64,000 bases of DNA. It comes from Candidatus Desulfarcum epimagneticum (GTDB lineage: Bacteria; Desulfobacterota; Desulfobacteria; Desulfobacterales; CR-1). Position 1 is the first letter of the stretch. Each line of letters opens with the position of its first letter. Positions 15,642 to 24,248 of the stretch are shown one piece after another. A program made the position numbers and the translations under genes. Location: contig CAACVI010000034.1 of NCBI GenBank assembly GCA_900659855.1, forward strand, positions 1 through 64,000, in the 5' to 3' direction. A model generated the notes under the pieces. It did not search any database and was not told the origin of the DNA. It saw only the letters and a list, made by a program, of their open reading frames with translations.

Positions 15642-17225
15642 ATGTGCGGCATCGCGGGTTGCTTCGGAACAAAAGATGAGGCGACCATTCAAAAAATGTT
15701 GGATACACTGGGCCATCGCGGACCCAATAACAGATCGATTCATGCCCATGACAATTATGTGCTGGGCCATACACGGCTTTCCATCGTGGATGTGGCCGGG
15801 GGGGATCAGCCGATCTGGCGCAAAGGTGGCCGGCAGGGCATTATCGCCAACGGCGAGATCTATAATTTCCAAAAAATAAGAGACGCTCTGTCATCGAAAT
15901 ACCATTTTCGCACGCGTTCCGACACGGAAACCATTTTACATTTATACCGGGAAAAAGGGCCTTCCTGCGCCGCTGATCTGGATGGCATGTTTGCCTTTGC
16001 CATTGTGGATGACGACACCTTCATGCTGGCCAGGGACCCCATCGGTATCAAACCGATGTATTACGGTTTTAAGAACGACAATCTGTACTTCAGTTCGGAA
16101 CTGGGGGCCATGAGTCTTGCCGGTCTGTCGGAAGCGCATGAGTTCCCCAGCGGACATTATTACACGCCGGAAGAAGGTTTTGTTCCGTATTACCAGACGC
16201 CGGAAATACAAGATCATGTATTGACGGATATAGAGGAAACATGTCAAAAAATCCGGGAGTCTTTTATTTTCGCGGTCAAAAAAAGACTTCTGGCCGATCC
16301 TGAGGTGCCGGTGGGGTCCTTTTGCAGCGGCGGGCTTGACAGCAGCCTGGTGGCGGCCATTGCCGCTGAAGAAATTCCCCATTTGCATACGTTTGTGGTC
16401 GGCATGAAAGATGAAACGGGAGAGGTCAGCGATGATATCAAGGCGGCGCGAATCGCCGCGGCCCATATCGGCTCTTCACACCATGAATTGATTTTCACCG
16501 AAAGTGATTATTATGAAGCGTTGCCGCAGGTCATCCATAAACTGGAGTCGTATGACCCGTCATTGGTAAGATGCGCGGTCCCATGCTTTTTTACCTGTAA
16601 ACTGGCCGCGGATTATGTCACGGTGGCGCTGACCGGAGAAGGCGCGGATGAGCTTTTCGCCGGTTATCACTATATGAAACATTTTCCCATGGACAAGCTG
16701 AACCTGGAAGCCAGACGCTGCATCGGCAATCTGCACAATATCAATCTGCAGCGGGCGGATCGCATGGGGATGTGGTTCAGCCTTGAATTGCGGGTTCCTT
16801 TTTTGGATGTGGACATGATTGATCTGTCCATGAAAATCCCGTCGGAATTGAAAATCCGGGAACATAACGGCGCCAAAATCGAAAAATGGATTTTGCGAAA
16901 GGCGTTTGAAAAGACCGATTATTTGCCGCCGGAAATTTTATGGCGCTACAAAGTGCAATACACCCAGGGGGCCGGTTGTGAAAGCCTTGGGGAAAGCCTG
17001 GCCGAACAGGAAATGAGTATTGATGAATATGAGCGAATCAAGGCGGAAAACCCCCAAGCCGTTATTAACAGCCGGGAAGCCGCGTACTATTTCAAAATAT
17101 TTCGAAAATACCATCCCCAGGATTCGATTTTAGGCTCCATTGGCATCTGGACGGGATTTGATTTTGACGAAGAGCGGGAACAGGTGAAAGGAACAGTGGA
17201 CGGCGATCGGAAACATGATATATAA
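15642..17225 (+). CDS. asnB: asparagine synthetase B-type (glutamine-hydrolysing) amidotransferase
   Basis: A 527-residue protein with an N-terminal Ntn glutaminase domain (C2 nucleophile, GHRGPN, NGEIYNF) and a C-terminal ATP-dependent synthetase domain with the PP-loop SGGLDSS at 229-235 and LTGEGADELFAGYHY. The size matches E. coli AsnB. It sits 13 bases from its neighbours inside a methyltransferase operon, so it may amidate a carboxylate substrate of the pathway rather than make free asparagine. That is an inference; ordinary asparagine synthesis remains possible. Confidence 0.85.
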   Translation: MCGIAGCFGTKDEATIQKMLDTLGHRGPNNRSIHAHDNYVLGHTRLSIVDVAGGDQPIWRKGGRQGIIANGEIYNFQKIRDALSSKYHFRTRSDTETILHLYREKGPSCAADLDGMFAFAIVDDDTFMLARDPIGIKPMYYGFKNDNLYFSSELGAMSLAGLSEAHEFPSGHYYTPEEGFVPYYQTPEIQDHVLTDIEETCQKIRESFIFAVKKRLLADPEVPVGSFCSGGLDSSLVAAIAAEEIPHLHTFVVGMKDETGEVSDDIKAARIAAAHIGSSHHELIFTESDYYEALPQVIHKLESYDPSLVRCAVPCFFTCKLAADYVTVALTGEGADELFAGYHYMKHFPMDKLNLEARRCIGNLHNINLQRADRMGMWFSLELRVPFLDVDMIDLSMKIPSELKIREHNGAKIEKWILRKAFEKTDYLPPEILWRYKVQYTQGAGCESLGESLAEQEMSIDEYERIKAENPQAVINSREAAYYFKIFRKYHPQDSILGSIGIWTGFDFDEEREQVKGTVDGDRKHDI

Positions 17226-17237
17226 TCCGGCCCAAAA

Positions 17238-18086
17238 ATGCGAATAACAATCCTGGGCTCCGGCGGATGCATGGTCATCCCCAAACCTTTATGCCGATGC
17301 GCGGTTTGCGTGGAGGCGCGTCAAAAAGGAATTCCGTACGCCAGAACCGGCCCCGCTGTTTTTATTCATGATATTGATCTGCTGATCGACACCCCCGCCG
17401 AAATTATATCCCAGCTGAATCGGGAACGAATCAAACGGATTGACGCCTTGCTTTTTACCCATGCGGACCCGGATCATGTGGAAGGATTTCGTGTGGTGGA
17501 GCAAATCGCGCTTGATTTTCGCACATGGCGGGCATACCCCAAAAAAGAGACACGGATTTTAATGCCCAGGCGGTTATACCCGTCTTTACAAAGAATCAAA
17601 ACCACATATGGCCCGGCGCTCGATTATTATGAGCGGCAGGGTTTTGCGCGTATTCTTTTTTTCGACCAGAACATTAACGTCGGAAATGGCGCGCTGTGGG
17701 CGGTTCCCGTAACCTGTGGGGAGGAGTCGGTTTTTATCTATGTGTTCGAGTATCGCGGGAAAAAAATGGTTTATGCGCCATGTGATATCAAACCGTTCCC
17801 GGAAGAACACGCCATCGTCCAGGCGCCGGATGTGCTGATCATACAGCCCGGGATATTTGAAACCGGGCTGGCGCATGAATTTGAATATCCCGAAGATCAT
17901 ATCTCCCGAAACACGTTGTATACCTTTGAAGAAACACTTTCTTTGGCCCATCGAATTCAAGCCGCGCGTGTTGTGTGTGTTCATCTTGAGGAATACTGGA
18001 ACCGGGGCTATGACGACTATCGCGTGCTGGAAAAAAAATATTCGAATGTCCAATTCGCATACGATGGCATGGAAATCACGTTATAA
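17238..18086 (+). CDS. PhnP-like metallo-beta-lactamase-fold hydrolase
   Basis: A 282-residue protein resembling PhnP phosphodiesterases: GSGGCMVIPKPLCRCAVC holds the structural zinc cysteines (C19, C21, C24) and the active-site loop reads TH-A-D-P-D-H-VEG (H75, D77, D79, H80). The second histidine of the usual HxHxDH is an aspartate, so the metal site differs. The residues PGIFETGL and CVHLEEY toward the C-terminus could supply further ligands. PhnP acts on cyclic phosphates; other members cleave esters or lactones. Its place between AsnB and an MttB homologue suggests work on a pathway intermediate. Confidence 0.7.
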   Translation: MRITILGSGGCMVIPKPLCRCAVCVEARQKGIPYARTGPAVFIHDIDLLIDTPAEIISQLNRERIKRIDALLFTHADPDHVEGFRVVEQIALDFRTWRAYPKKETRILMPRRLYPSLQRIKTTYGPALDYYERQGFARILFFDQNINVGNGALWAVPVTCGEESVFIYVFEYRGKKMVYAPCDIKPFPEEHAIVQAPDVLIIQPGIFETGLAHEFEYPEDHISRNTLYTFEETLSLAHRIQAARVVCVHLEEYWNRGYDDYRVLEKKYSNVQFAYDGMEITL

Positions 18087-18096
18087 GGAGCCGCAT

Positions 18097-19275
18097 ATGG
18101 ATATCGTAGAGCAGAATTTTTTAACAAGAATTCATGAGGATGCAAAACGGACGCTGGAAGAGGTGGGGGTTCGTTTGGATTCCCCTGAAATACGGGCTAT
18201 TTTTGAAGACACCGGTTTGGCGGCATATGATGAGACCCTGGGGCATCTTCATATTTTACCCGAGTTGATTGACCAGGTTTTGGCCGTCACCCCCAAACGA
18301 GAGGATTTTTTTATTCCGGAAAACGCGTTTGGTGTCGGAGGAACAGCGCCGTTTGTTTATGATAGTCAAACCGGCGAACTGATTCAGCCCACCCTGGACC
18401 ATGTCATCAGGATCGCAAAGATCGTCAATGAAGCGGATGTGACACAGTTCATGGCCCGGGGGGTTTTGATCCCCAATCAGGAAGTCACGGTGATGGACGC
18501 CATCACAGCGCACTGTAAAAAACCGATTTATGTCGCCGCCCTGACTCCGGAAGGCATTGATCACGCCCATGAAATTCATTGCAAAAGAGGCGGGATTACG
18601 GTTCAGTTTTCGATCCTGAACAGTCCGCTGAACTTAATTGAAAGCATGGCTGATCCGTTTATTGAATGTGTCCGGAAAAAAACACCCGTTTATGTTTCCT
18701 CCATGCCCATGGCCGGTCTTTCCGGGCCATACAGCATGTCCGGCCTCCTCACATTGACCCATGCCGAAGCCTTATTCGGCATTGCCTTGACACAACTGAT
18801 CAGTCCCGGGAACTGGGTGGTGCACGCCGGGCTGCCATCCATCGCCAATATCCAAAAAAACTATGCCGTTGATTTGGGGCTGGTCTCCCACAATATCGCC
18901 AATTTATTGCTGGAAAAAGTAAACAAGGGATTGAATATTCCATCTATTCAAACGGCGTGCGCGACGAGTCAGGACAAGCCGAACAAAAAATCTGAACAAG
19001 AGGCCATTGCCGGGTACGCATTGATGAAAAAATACGGATTTCATCAAATGCGCCATGCATTCGGTTTTTTAAAAGAGCTGGTCTCTTTTTCTATTGAAAA
19101 ACTTGAAAAACATATTGATCTATGCGAAATAACCGGAGCGGAAAGCGCTCCGGAAATCGAAAAAATTTCTTATGATGAAAAAGGCTATGAGGCGATTGTG
19201 AGAAACGGCGCGCAGGCCAATTATATGCGAGATCAACATACGCTTGAAAATATTGACAAAGCGTTTGTCTTTTAG
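18097..19275 (+). CDS. MttB-family methyltransferase homologue (copy 3, short form)
   Basis: A 392-residue MttB-superfamily protein closely similar in layout to copy 2: HEDAKRTLEEVGVRLDSP, VGGTAPFVYDSQTGEL, DHVIRIAKIVNEAD, SSMPMAGLSGPYSMSG and LISPGNWVVHAGLPSIAN. The ATG at 18097 follows AAGGAG. No internal TAG. Copies 2 and 3 may form a hetero-oligomer or handle successive methyl groups. They are separated by AsnB and the metallo-hydrolase, so they were not produced by a recent tandem duplication in place. Confidence 0.8.
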   Translation: MDIVEQNFLTRIHEDAKRTLEEVGVRLDSPEIRAIFEDTGLAAYDETLGHLHILPELIDQVLAVTPKREDFFIPENAFGVGGTAPFVYDSQTGELIQPTLDHVIRIAKIVNEADVTQFMARGVLIPNQEVTVMDAITAHCKKPIYVAALTPEGIDHAHEIHCKRGGITVQFSILNSPLNLIESMADPFIECVRKKTPVYVSSMPMAGLSGPYSMSGLLTLTHAEALFGIALTQLISPGNWVVHAGLPSIANIQKNYAVDLGLVSHNIANLLLEKVNKGLNIPSIQTACATSQDKPNKKSEQEAIAGYALMKKYGFHQMRHAFGFLKELVSFSIEKLEKHIDLCEITGAESAPEIEKISYDEKGYEAIVRNGAQANYMRDQHTLENIDKAFVF

Positions 19276-19295
19276 CTCAGGCAGGGGGGAAATCT

Positions 19296-20156
19296 ATGAG
19301 AATTGCCGTATTTCAAACTTCTCCGGCTTTTTTAGATATACCGGCGAATCTTGAGGCCATCATTGAAAAAATTCGTTATGGCGCGGAAAAAGGGACGCAT
19401 CTCAATGTTTTTCCCGAATTGGCGCTGACCGGTTATTTTGTGGGGGAAAAATACCCTGACGCCGCGTTGATGTTGACATCCAGTGAAATCAAACGACTGG
19501 CAAAAGCGACGAAAAACACAGCGGCGGTCGTCGGTTTTATCGAAGAGTCCCCTTCCATGAATTTCTATAACGCGGCGCTTGTCGCCATTGACGGCGAGAT
19601 TCGTTTCGCATATCGGAAGTTAAACCTGCCCAATTATGGCGTGTTTGAAGAAGGCAAATACTTTTCAACCGGCAAGCAGGTCAAAGTATTCCGCCACAGG
19701 GGTCTGAACATCGCGCTTTTTATCTGCAACGATACCTGGCATCCCTCACTGCCGTACCTGGCCGTTTGTCAGAAAGCGGACATTTTTATCAGTATGACCA
19801 ATTCCTCGAAAGAGGCCATGGGCTCGGAATTCAGCAATATCGAAAACTGGCATATCATTAATACTTTTTATTCCAGAGTGTTCGGGATATATAATGTGTT
19901 TGTGAATCGTTGCGGAAAAGAATCGGTTCAAAAAACAGATCAACAAACACAAACCTATCAATTTTGGGGAGGAAGCGAAATCGTCAATCCCTTCGGCAAA
20001 ACCGTATACAAAGCGGCTTATGACGCGCCGGACACAATAATCGGAGAAATAGATAAAACTGTTTTGCGCCAAAAAAAGATTGTTCTTCCATATCTTAAAA
20101 ATGACAATCCGTATTTTACCTATCGAGAGCTTAAACGCATACTTCATAAGCGTTAA
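19296..20156 (+). CDS. nitrilase-superfamily carbon-nitrogen hydrolase (amidase)
   Basis: A 286-residue member with the complete catalytic triad E41 (FPELALTGY), K108 (YRKLNLPNYGVF) and C144 (FICNDTWHP). These enzymes hydrolyse amides, carbamoyl groups or transfer acyl groups from glutamine. It is the last structural gene of the corrinoid operon. Together with AsnB it gives the operon both an amide-forming and an amide-cleaving enzyme. The natural amide is unknown. Confidence 0.88.
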   Translation: MRIAVFQTSPAFLDIPANLEAIIEKIRYGAEKGTHLNVFPELALTGYFVGEKYPDAALMLTSSEIKRLAKATKNTAAVVGFIEESPSMNFYNAALVAIDGEIRFAYRKLNLPNYGVFEEGKYFSTGKQVKVFRHRGLNIALFICNDTWHPSLPYLAVCQKADIFISMTNSSKEAMGSEFSNIENWHIINTFYSRVFGIYNVFVNRCGKESVQKTDQQTQTYQFWGGSEIVNPFGKTVYKAAYDAPDTIIGEIDKTVLRQKKIVLPYLKNDNPYFTYRELKRILHKR

Positions 20157-20175
20157 TGTTTTTCACCCCGAGCCA

Positions 20176-20206
20176 TTCGCTCAAAAATAACCCATTTTTG
20201 AGCGAA
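20176..20206. repeat. perfect 13-base inverted repeat, short member of a palindromic repeat family
   Basis: TTCGCTCAAAAAT (20176-20188), loop AACCC, then ATTTTTGAGCGAA (20194-20206). It would form a stable hairpin just after the nitrilase stop codon and could act as a terminator or processing site, although no T-run follows. The same end sequence, GGTTCGCTCAAAAAT, occurs at 57486-57500, so it is probably a short form of that element. Confidence 0.6.
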
Positions 20207-20299
20207 CCCACAGGACTGCCCGGTAAAACTTTTCCGGCGGCGCCTGGACCGCGGGCCATACAAAGACCTTCTTATGATCTGTAAGAGGGAGACGAGAAA

Positions 20300-20788
20300 A
20301 TGAAAACAGACCAAATATTGTCCAATGATGTTTTAATCGCGTTAAGAAAAATAATCCAGGCCATTGACCTGCATTCCCGGGAGCTTGTTCGTCGATATGG
20401 ACTGACCGGTCCTCAACTCGTAGTGCTGCAGGAAATTTTTAACAATCACACATTATCGGTGGGGAATCTGTCACGCGCGGTGAGTTTGAAGCATGCGACG
20501 GTCACAGGAATTTTGAAGCGATTAGAGAAACAAGGCTATATTCTCAGGAAAAAAGATATCACGGATAAGCGTTGTGTAAATGTTTATATTACCGAAAAAG
20601 GGAAAAAAATCATTGAATCCGCCCCCACCCCTTTGCAGGAGCATTTTGTGGAGAACTACAACAAATTAAAATCCTGGGAAAAACATATGGTTTTGTCTTC
20701 ACTGCAGCGCATCGTGGAAATGATGGAAGCGCGATCTATTGACGCCTCTCCCTTTCTGGCCACCGGTCCTATCAAAATTTCAAAATAG
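20300..20788 (+). CDS. MarR-family transcriptional regulator
   Basis: A 162-residue winged-helix protein with the MarR pattern: RRYGLTGPQLVVLQEI, a recognition region SVGNLSRAVSLKHATVTGI and the wing KKDITDKRCVNVYITEKGKK. It follows the corrinoid operon by 143 bases with its own ribosome site (GAGGGAGA). The context suggests it controls that operon in response to its substrate. Its own operator was not identified. Confidence 0.88.
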   Translation: MKTDQILSNDVLIALRKIIQAIDLHSRELVRRYGLTGPQLVVLQEIFNNHTLSVGNLSRAVSLKHATVTGILKRLEKQGYILRKKDITDKRCVNVYITEKGKKIIESAPTPLQEHFVENYNKLKSWEKHMVLSSLQRIVEMMEARSIDASPFLATGPIKISK

Positions 20789-20855
20789 CGCCTCGGTAAA
20801 AAATCCATGACATAATCAGAATAGAAGAACATCCTGGTGGTTGAGCCCACAACAT

Positions 20856-23594
20856 TCAATGCGAAGCCCCCACGCTGTCCGCGGGAATGGAAAATGAAAA
20901 AACCGATCCCCGGCCCGGCTCGCTTTCCACCCGGACCTCGCCGCCGTGGGATTCGATGATCCGTTTGGTAATGGCCAGACCCAGGCCGCTTCCGGTGGGA
21001 CGGCCCAGGGAAGAGTCCTTGACCTGGTGAAATTTTCTGAACACTTTCTCATGGTTTGAGGCGTCAATGCCGATCCCGTTGTCCTTGACAAACACGTTCC
21101 ATTCATTCCCCGCCGCCTTCAGATGGATGTCGATCCTGCCTTCCTCGGCGGGACAGAATTTGACGGCGTTTGAAATGAAATTGATCATCGCCTGGATGAG
21201 CTTGTCCCGGTCTCCAAACGCCGGGGCCGGGGCGTCGGGAAGCCTCGCGGACATGCGGACATTTTTGCTCTCCACCAGACTGGAGGTGGCGCAAACCGCC
21301 TCTTTGACAATCTCTTTCATGTCCAGCCGGGACTTTTCCCACAGCATGACGCCGGACTCGATTTTCTGGAAATCCAGGACCTGGACGATCAGGCGGCTTA
21401 ATCGTTTGCTTTCGTTAATGATAATGGATATGAAATTCTCATGCTTTTCCGAGTCCAGATCGGGGTTATCGTAAAGGATCTCCGCCACGGATCGGATGGA
21501 TGTGAGCGGCGTTCTCAGCTCATGGGTCACGGTGGAGATGAAGTCGTCTTTGAGCCGGTCCAGCTCTTTGAGACGCTCATTGGCGGCTTTCAGGTCATTG
21601 CTGACCCGTTCCAGCTCCTGGCTGTGGGCGATGGCATGACGGGTCTCATCCAGAATGTCCATGACTTCGCCAAGCCCCAGGGGCTCTTCCTTGACCACCG
21701 AGGATACGACAATGCGGGCGGAGGCCGAGCCGATGGCCCCGGCCAGGAGTTTCTCCGCGTAAATCACCAGGCCCGCGTCCGTGGTCAGCGCCTGTCCCCG
21801 CGTGATTCGGCCTTTTCCGGTGTATTCGGCCATGGCCTCCTCGGCCCGCCTTTTGCCTAAAAACCGTCTCAGGAGGGATTCGATATCCCGAATGGAGGCC
21901 GTGCCGCGCCAGAATGTGGACTCGCTGGTTTCTCTGGAGTTTTTAAATATATCGGTGAACAAGGTGGCCTGGGCATGCTCCATGGCGCTGGGTTTGCTGA
22001 AAAGAGACACGCCGATATACACCCCCACGTTGGCCAGCATGGTCCAGAAAACCGAATGCTCGATTCGATTCAAGTCCTGAAGCCCGAAAAGTTGAAACGG
22101 TTTCAAAATTTCGATTCCAAAGGGACCGCTGGTGATAAAATCCTGGGAGATCAGGCCCGCCTGGGCCAGGGAAGGAAGAAAAAGGGTGTATGTCCATAAC
22201 GCGAAACCCGCCATCAGGCCGCATATGGCGCCGGATTTGGAGGCCCTTTTCCAGAAAATGCCGCCCAGGATCGCCGGGGCGAACTGGGCCACCGCGGCAA
22301 AGGACACCAGGCCGATGGACACCAGGGCGTAAAATTCCCCGATGATTCGGAAGTAGCCGTAGGCCAGAAGAAGAATCACCAAAATGATGGCCCGTCGGAT
22401 GAGCAGAAGCGGGGCGGTTAAATCCTTGCCCTGGGTAAACCGGGAAGACCATCCCCTGATCAGCGCCGGCATGACGATTTCATTGCTGAGCATGGTGGAC
22501 AGGGCCACCGTTTCCACGATCACCATGCTGGTGGAGGCCGAAAGCCCGCCGATGAAGACAAACAGGGCCAGCCCCTCTTTGTTTTTGAGCATGGGAAGGG
22601 TCAGCACAAAGGTGTCGGCGTCCACTTCGCCGCCGGGAAAAGCGATGACGCCTCCAAAGGCCACCGGCAGCACAAAAAGATTGATGACAAACAGGTAAAG
22701 GGGAAAGAGCCATATGGCTTTTTTCAAATGCTTTTCATCCACATTTTCCACCACAGCGGCCTGGAACTGCCGGGGAAGAAACAAAACGGCCATCATGGAA
22801 AGAAAAATGGAGATGGCCCAGCCGGAATACACCCCGGCGCTTTGCCCCGCTGTGTGTCTTTCAATGGTGAAAAGCCTGCTCACCTCATAAAGGGAGCTGA
22901 ATCCCTGGGAAAAACCCCCTGGGGTCTGATAGATCATGTGGGTGACAAACACCCCCACCGACAGAAAGGCCACAAGTTTGACGATGGATTCAAAGGCGAT
23001 GGCCACCACCAGGCCCTCGTGCCGCTCCGTGGTCTCCAGGCTCCGGGTCCCGAATAAAATGGCGAAGGCGGCCAGGATCAGGGCCACATAAAAGGTGGTG
23101 TCCTGGAAGATAGGGGCTTTTGAGAAATGAAGCAGGGTGATGTCCGGATAATGGCTGATAAGAAGAAAACTGGTGGAAATGGCTTTGAGCTGGAGGGAAA
23201 TATAGGGCGCCACGCCGATAAGCGCGATGATGGTGACAATGCCGCCCAAAGCCGAGCTTTTCCCATAGCGCGACGCGATGAAATCGGCGATGGAGGTGAT
23301 TCGGTAGGTTTTGCTGATCCGTATGATCTTTAAAATCACCGGATAGGCCAGGGCAAACATCAGGGTGGGGCCGATATAAACCGTCAGGAATTCAGGTCCG
23401 GTTCTCACCGCGTGCCCCACGCTGCCGTAGAATGTCCACGCGGTGCAGTAAATGGCCAGGGAAAGGGTGTAAATATAGGGGTTGCCCACCATGCTTCTTC
23501 CCTGGTCGCAGCGTTTGTCTCCGTAATAGGCCAGGCCGAAAAGAACCGCCATATAAATGGTGGAGACAAAAATAATGTTGCCGGTTTGAAGCAT
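20856..23594 (-). CDS. SLC5 transporter-STAC-histidine kinase fusion (CbrA-like)
   Basis: A 912-residue protein. Residues about 1-560 form a sodium/solute symporter (SLC5) domain with about 13 membrane spans. A STAC-type linker follows (about 585-650, [14 protein letters not shown] onward). The C-terminal kinase has the H-box [11 protein letters not shown] with H691, an N-box (NFISNAVKF) and glycine boxes (DNGIGID and GSGLGL). CbrA family proteins couple solute transport or binding to phosphorylation of a response regulator controlling carbon use. No regulator gene is adjacent. A tiny membrane gene lies 43 bases upstream on the same strand. Confidence 0.88.
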   Translation of the reverse strand: MLQTGNIIFVSTIYMAVLFGLAYYGDKRCDQGRSMVGNPYIYTLSLAIYCTAWTFYGSVGHAVRTGPEFLTVYIGPTLMFALAYPVILKIIRISKTYRITSIADFIASRYGKSSALGGIVTIIALIGVAPYISLQLKAISTSFLLISHYPDITLLHFSKAPIFQDTTFYVALILAAFAILFGTRSLETTERHEGLVVAIAFESIVKLVAFLSVGVFVTHMIYQTPGGFSQGFSSLYEVSRLFTIERHTAGQSAGVYSGWAISIFLSMMAVLFLPRQFQAAVVENVDEKHLKKAIWLFPLYLFVINLFVLPVAFGGVIAFPGGEVDADTFVLTLPMLKNKEGLALFVFIGGLSASTSMVIVETVALSTMLSNEIVMPALIRGWSSRFTQGKDLTAPLLLIRRAIILVILLLAYGYFRIIGEFYALVSIGLVSFAAVAQFAPAILGGIFWKRASKSGAICGLMAGFALWTYTLFLPSLAQAGLISQDFITSGPFGIEILKPFQLFGLQDLNRIEHSVFWTMLANVGVYIGVSLFSKPSAMEHAQATLFTDIFKNSRETSESTFWRGTASIRDIESLLRRFLGKRRAEEAMAEYTGKGRITRGQALTTDAGLVIYAEKLLAGAIGSASARIVVSSVVKEEPLGLGEVMDILDETRHAIAHSQELERVSNDLKAANERLKELDRLKDDFISTVTHELRTPLTSIRSVAEILYDNPDLDSEKHENFISIIINESKRLSRLIVQVLDFQKIESGVMLWEKSRLDMKEIVKEAVCATSSLVESKNVRMSARLPDAPAPAFGDRDKLIQAMINFISNAVKFCPAEEGRIDIHLKAAGNEWNVFVKDNGIGIDASNHEKVFRKFHQVKDSSLGRPTGSGLGLAITKRIIESHGGEVRVESEPGRGSVFSFSIPADSVGASH

Positions 23595-23637
23595 GACGTC
23601 CTTATCGGGTCGGGGGGAAAACCTTTGTTTAACCCAT

Positions 23638-23826
23638 CTACATGATGGCGATGGCCATCAAAGCGATGATCAGGGCCCACACAAAAAAAAGATACAGATA
23701 TAAAAGAGGCATGCCGGATATGATCAGGCTCAGGTTGAACAGCGATAAAATGGGGTAGTTGAACAGGACGAACCCCAGAAGGAAAATGGAGATGAGCAGT
23801 CTTTTTCTTTGGTTGTCGGGAGTCAA
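23638..23826 (-). CDS. small two-span membrane protein upstream of the symporter-kinase
   Basis: A 62-residue protein with two predicted membrane helices (about 9-28 and 38-60). The pattern NYPILSLFN then GMPLLYLYLFFVWAL resembles the small DUF3311-like proteins found before sodium:solute symporter genes. It probably assembles with the symporter domain of the kinase. The region 23827-24248 upstream contains no gene but has the palindromic element at 24005-24136. Confidence 0.7.
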   Translation of the reverse strand: MTPDNQRKRLLISIFLLGFVLFNYPILSLFNLSLIISGMPLLYLYLFFVWALIIALMAIAIM

Positions 23827-24004
23827 AACGCCGTTTTCCTCGCCCCAGGGAATGAATAATGGTATATCCGGGTCAAAAAAACCTCAAGCTTGCCATGTGA
23901 ATTTTTAAAGAAAACAGCCCCCCATGTCAACAATAAAATGACGGGCGCAAGGCCGCCCCGGGATATCGCGACATGCGAAATATGATAAACCCGTAAAAAA
24001 TTGA

Positions 24005-24136
24005 TTAGACGACATCGTAAAAATTCGATATACAAGGCGTGGCGTTTTTTTGAGAGTAAGGCCATACATATAGTATGCCGAACGAACAAAAAAACGCCGC
24101 AACGCAGTAGATCGGACTTTTTACGATGTCGTCTAA
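24005..24136. repeat. 132-base palindromic element with 19-base terminal inverted repeats
   Basis: TTAGACGACATCGTAAAAA (24005-24023) is perfectly repeated in inverse at 24118-24136. Inside, a second inverted pair (GGCGTTTTTTT / AAAAAAACGCC) flanks a centre with CATAC/GTATG. The whole element can fold into one long branched hairpin. It has no coding capacity. It resembles a miniature inverted-repeat element or a dispersed intergenic palindrome. It sits in the promoter gap between divergent genes. Confidence 0.75.
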
Positions 24137-24248
24137 TATGATGAAAAACAGTTGCCTTTTCCCTTAAACTTGATTAAGTTAGACAAGCTTGGTTCAAAAT
24201 AGCGGGAGAATATGCCGAAAAAACGCGGCGGATGGGGGTAAAAAAAAC

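Noticed and set aside
15642-17225. Glutamine phosphoribosyl- or GlmS-type amidotransferase
   Set aside because: The C-terminal PP-loop SGGLDSS and DELFAGY pattern identify the asparagine synthetase family instead.
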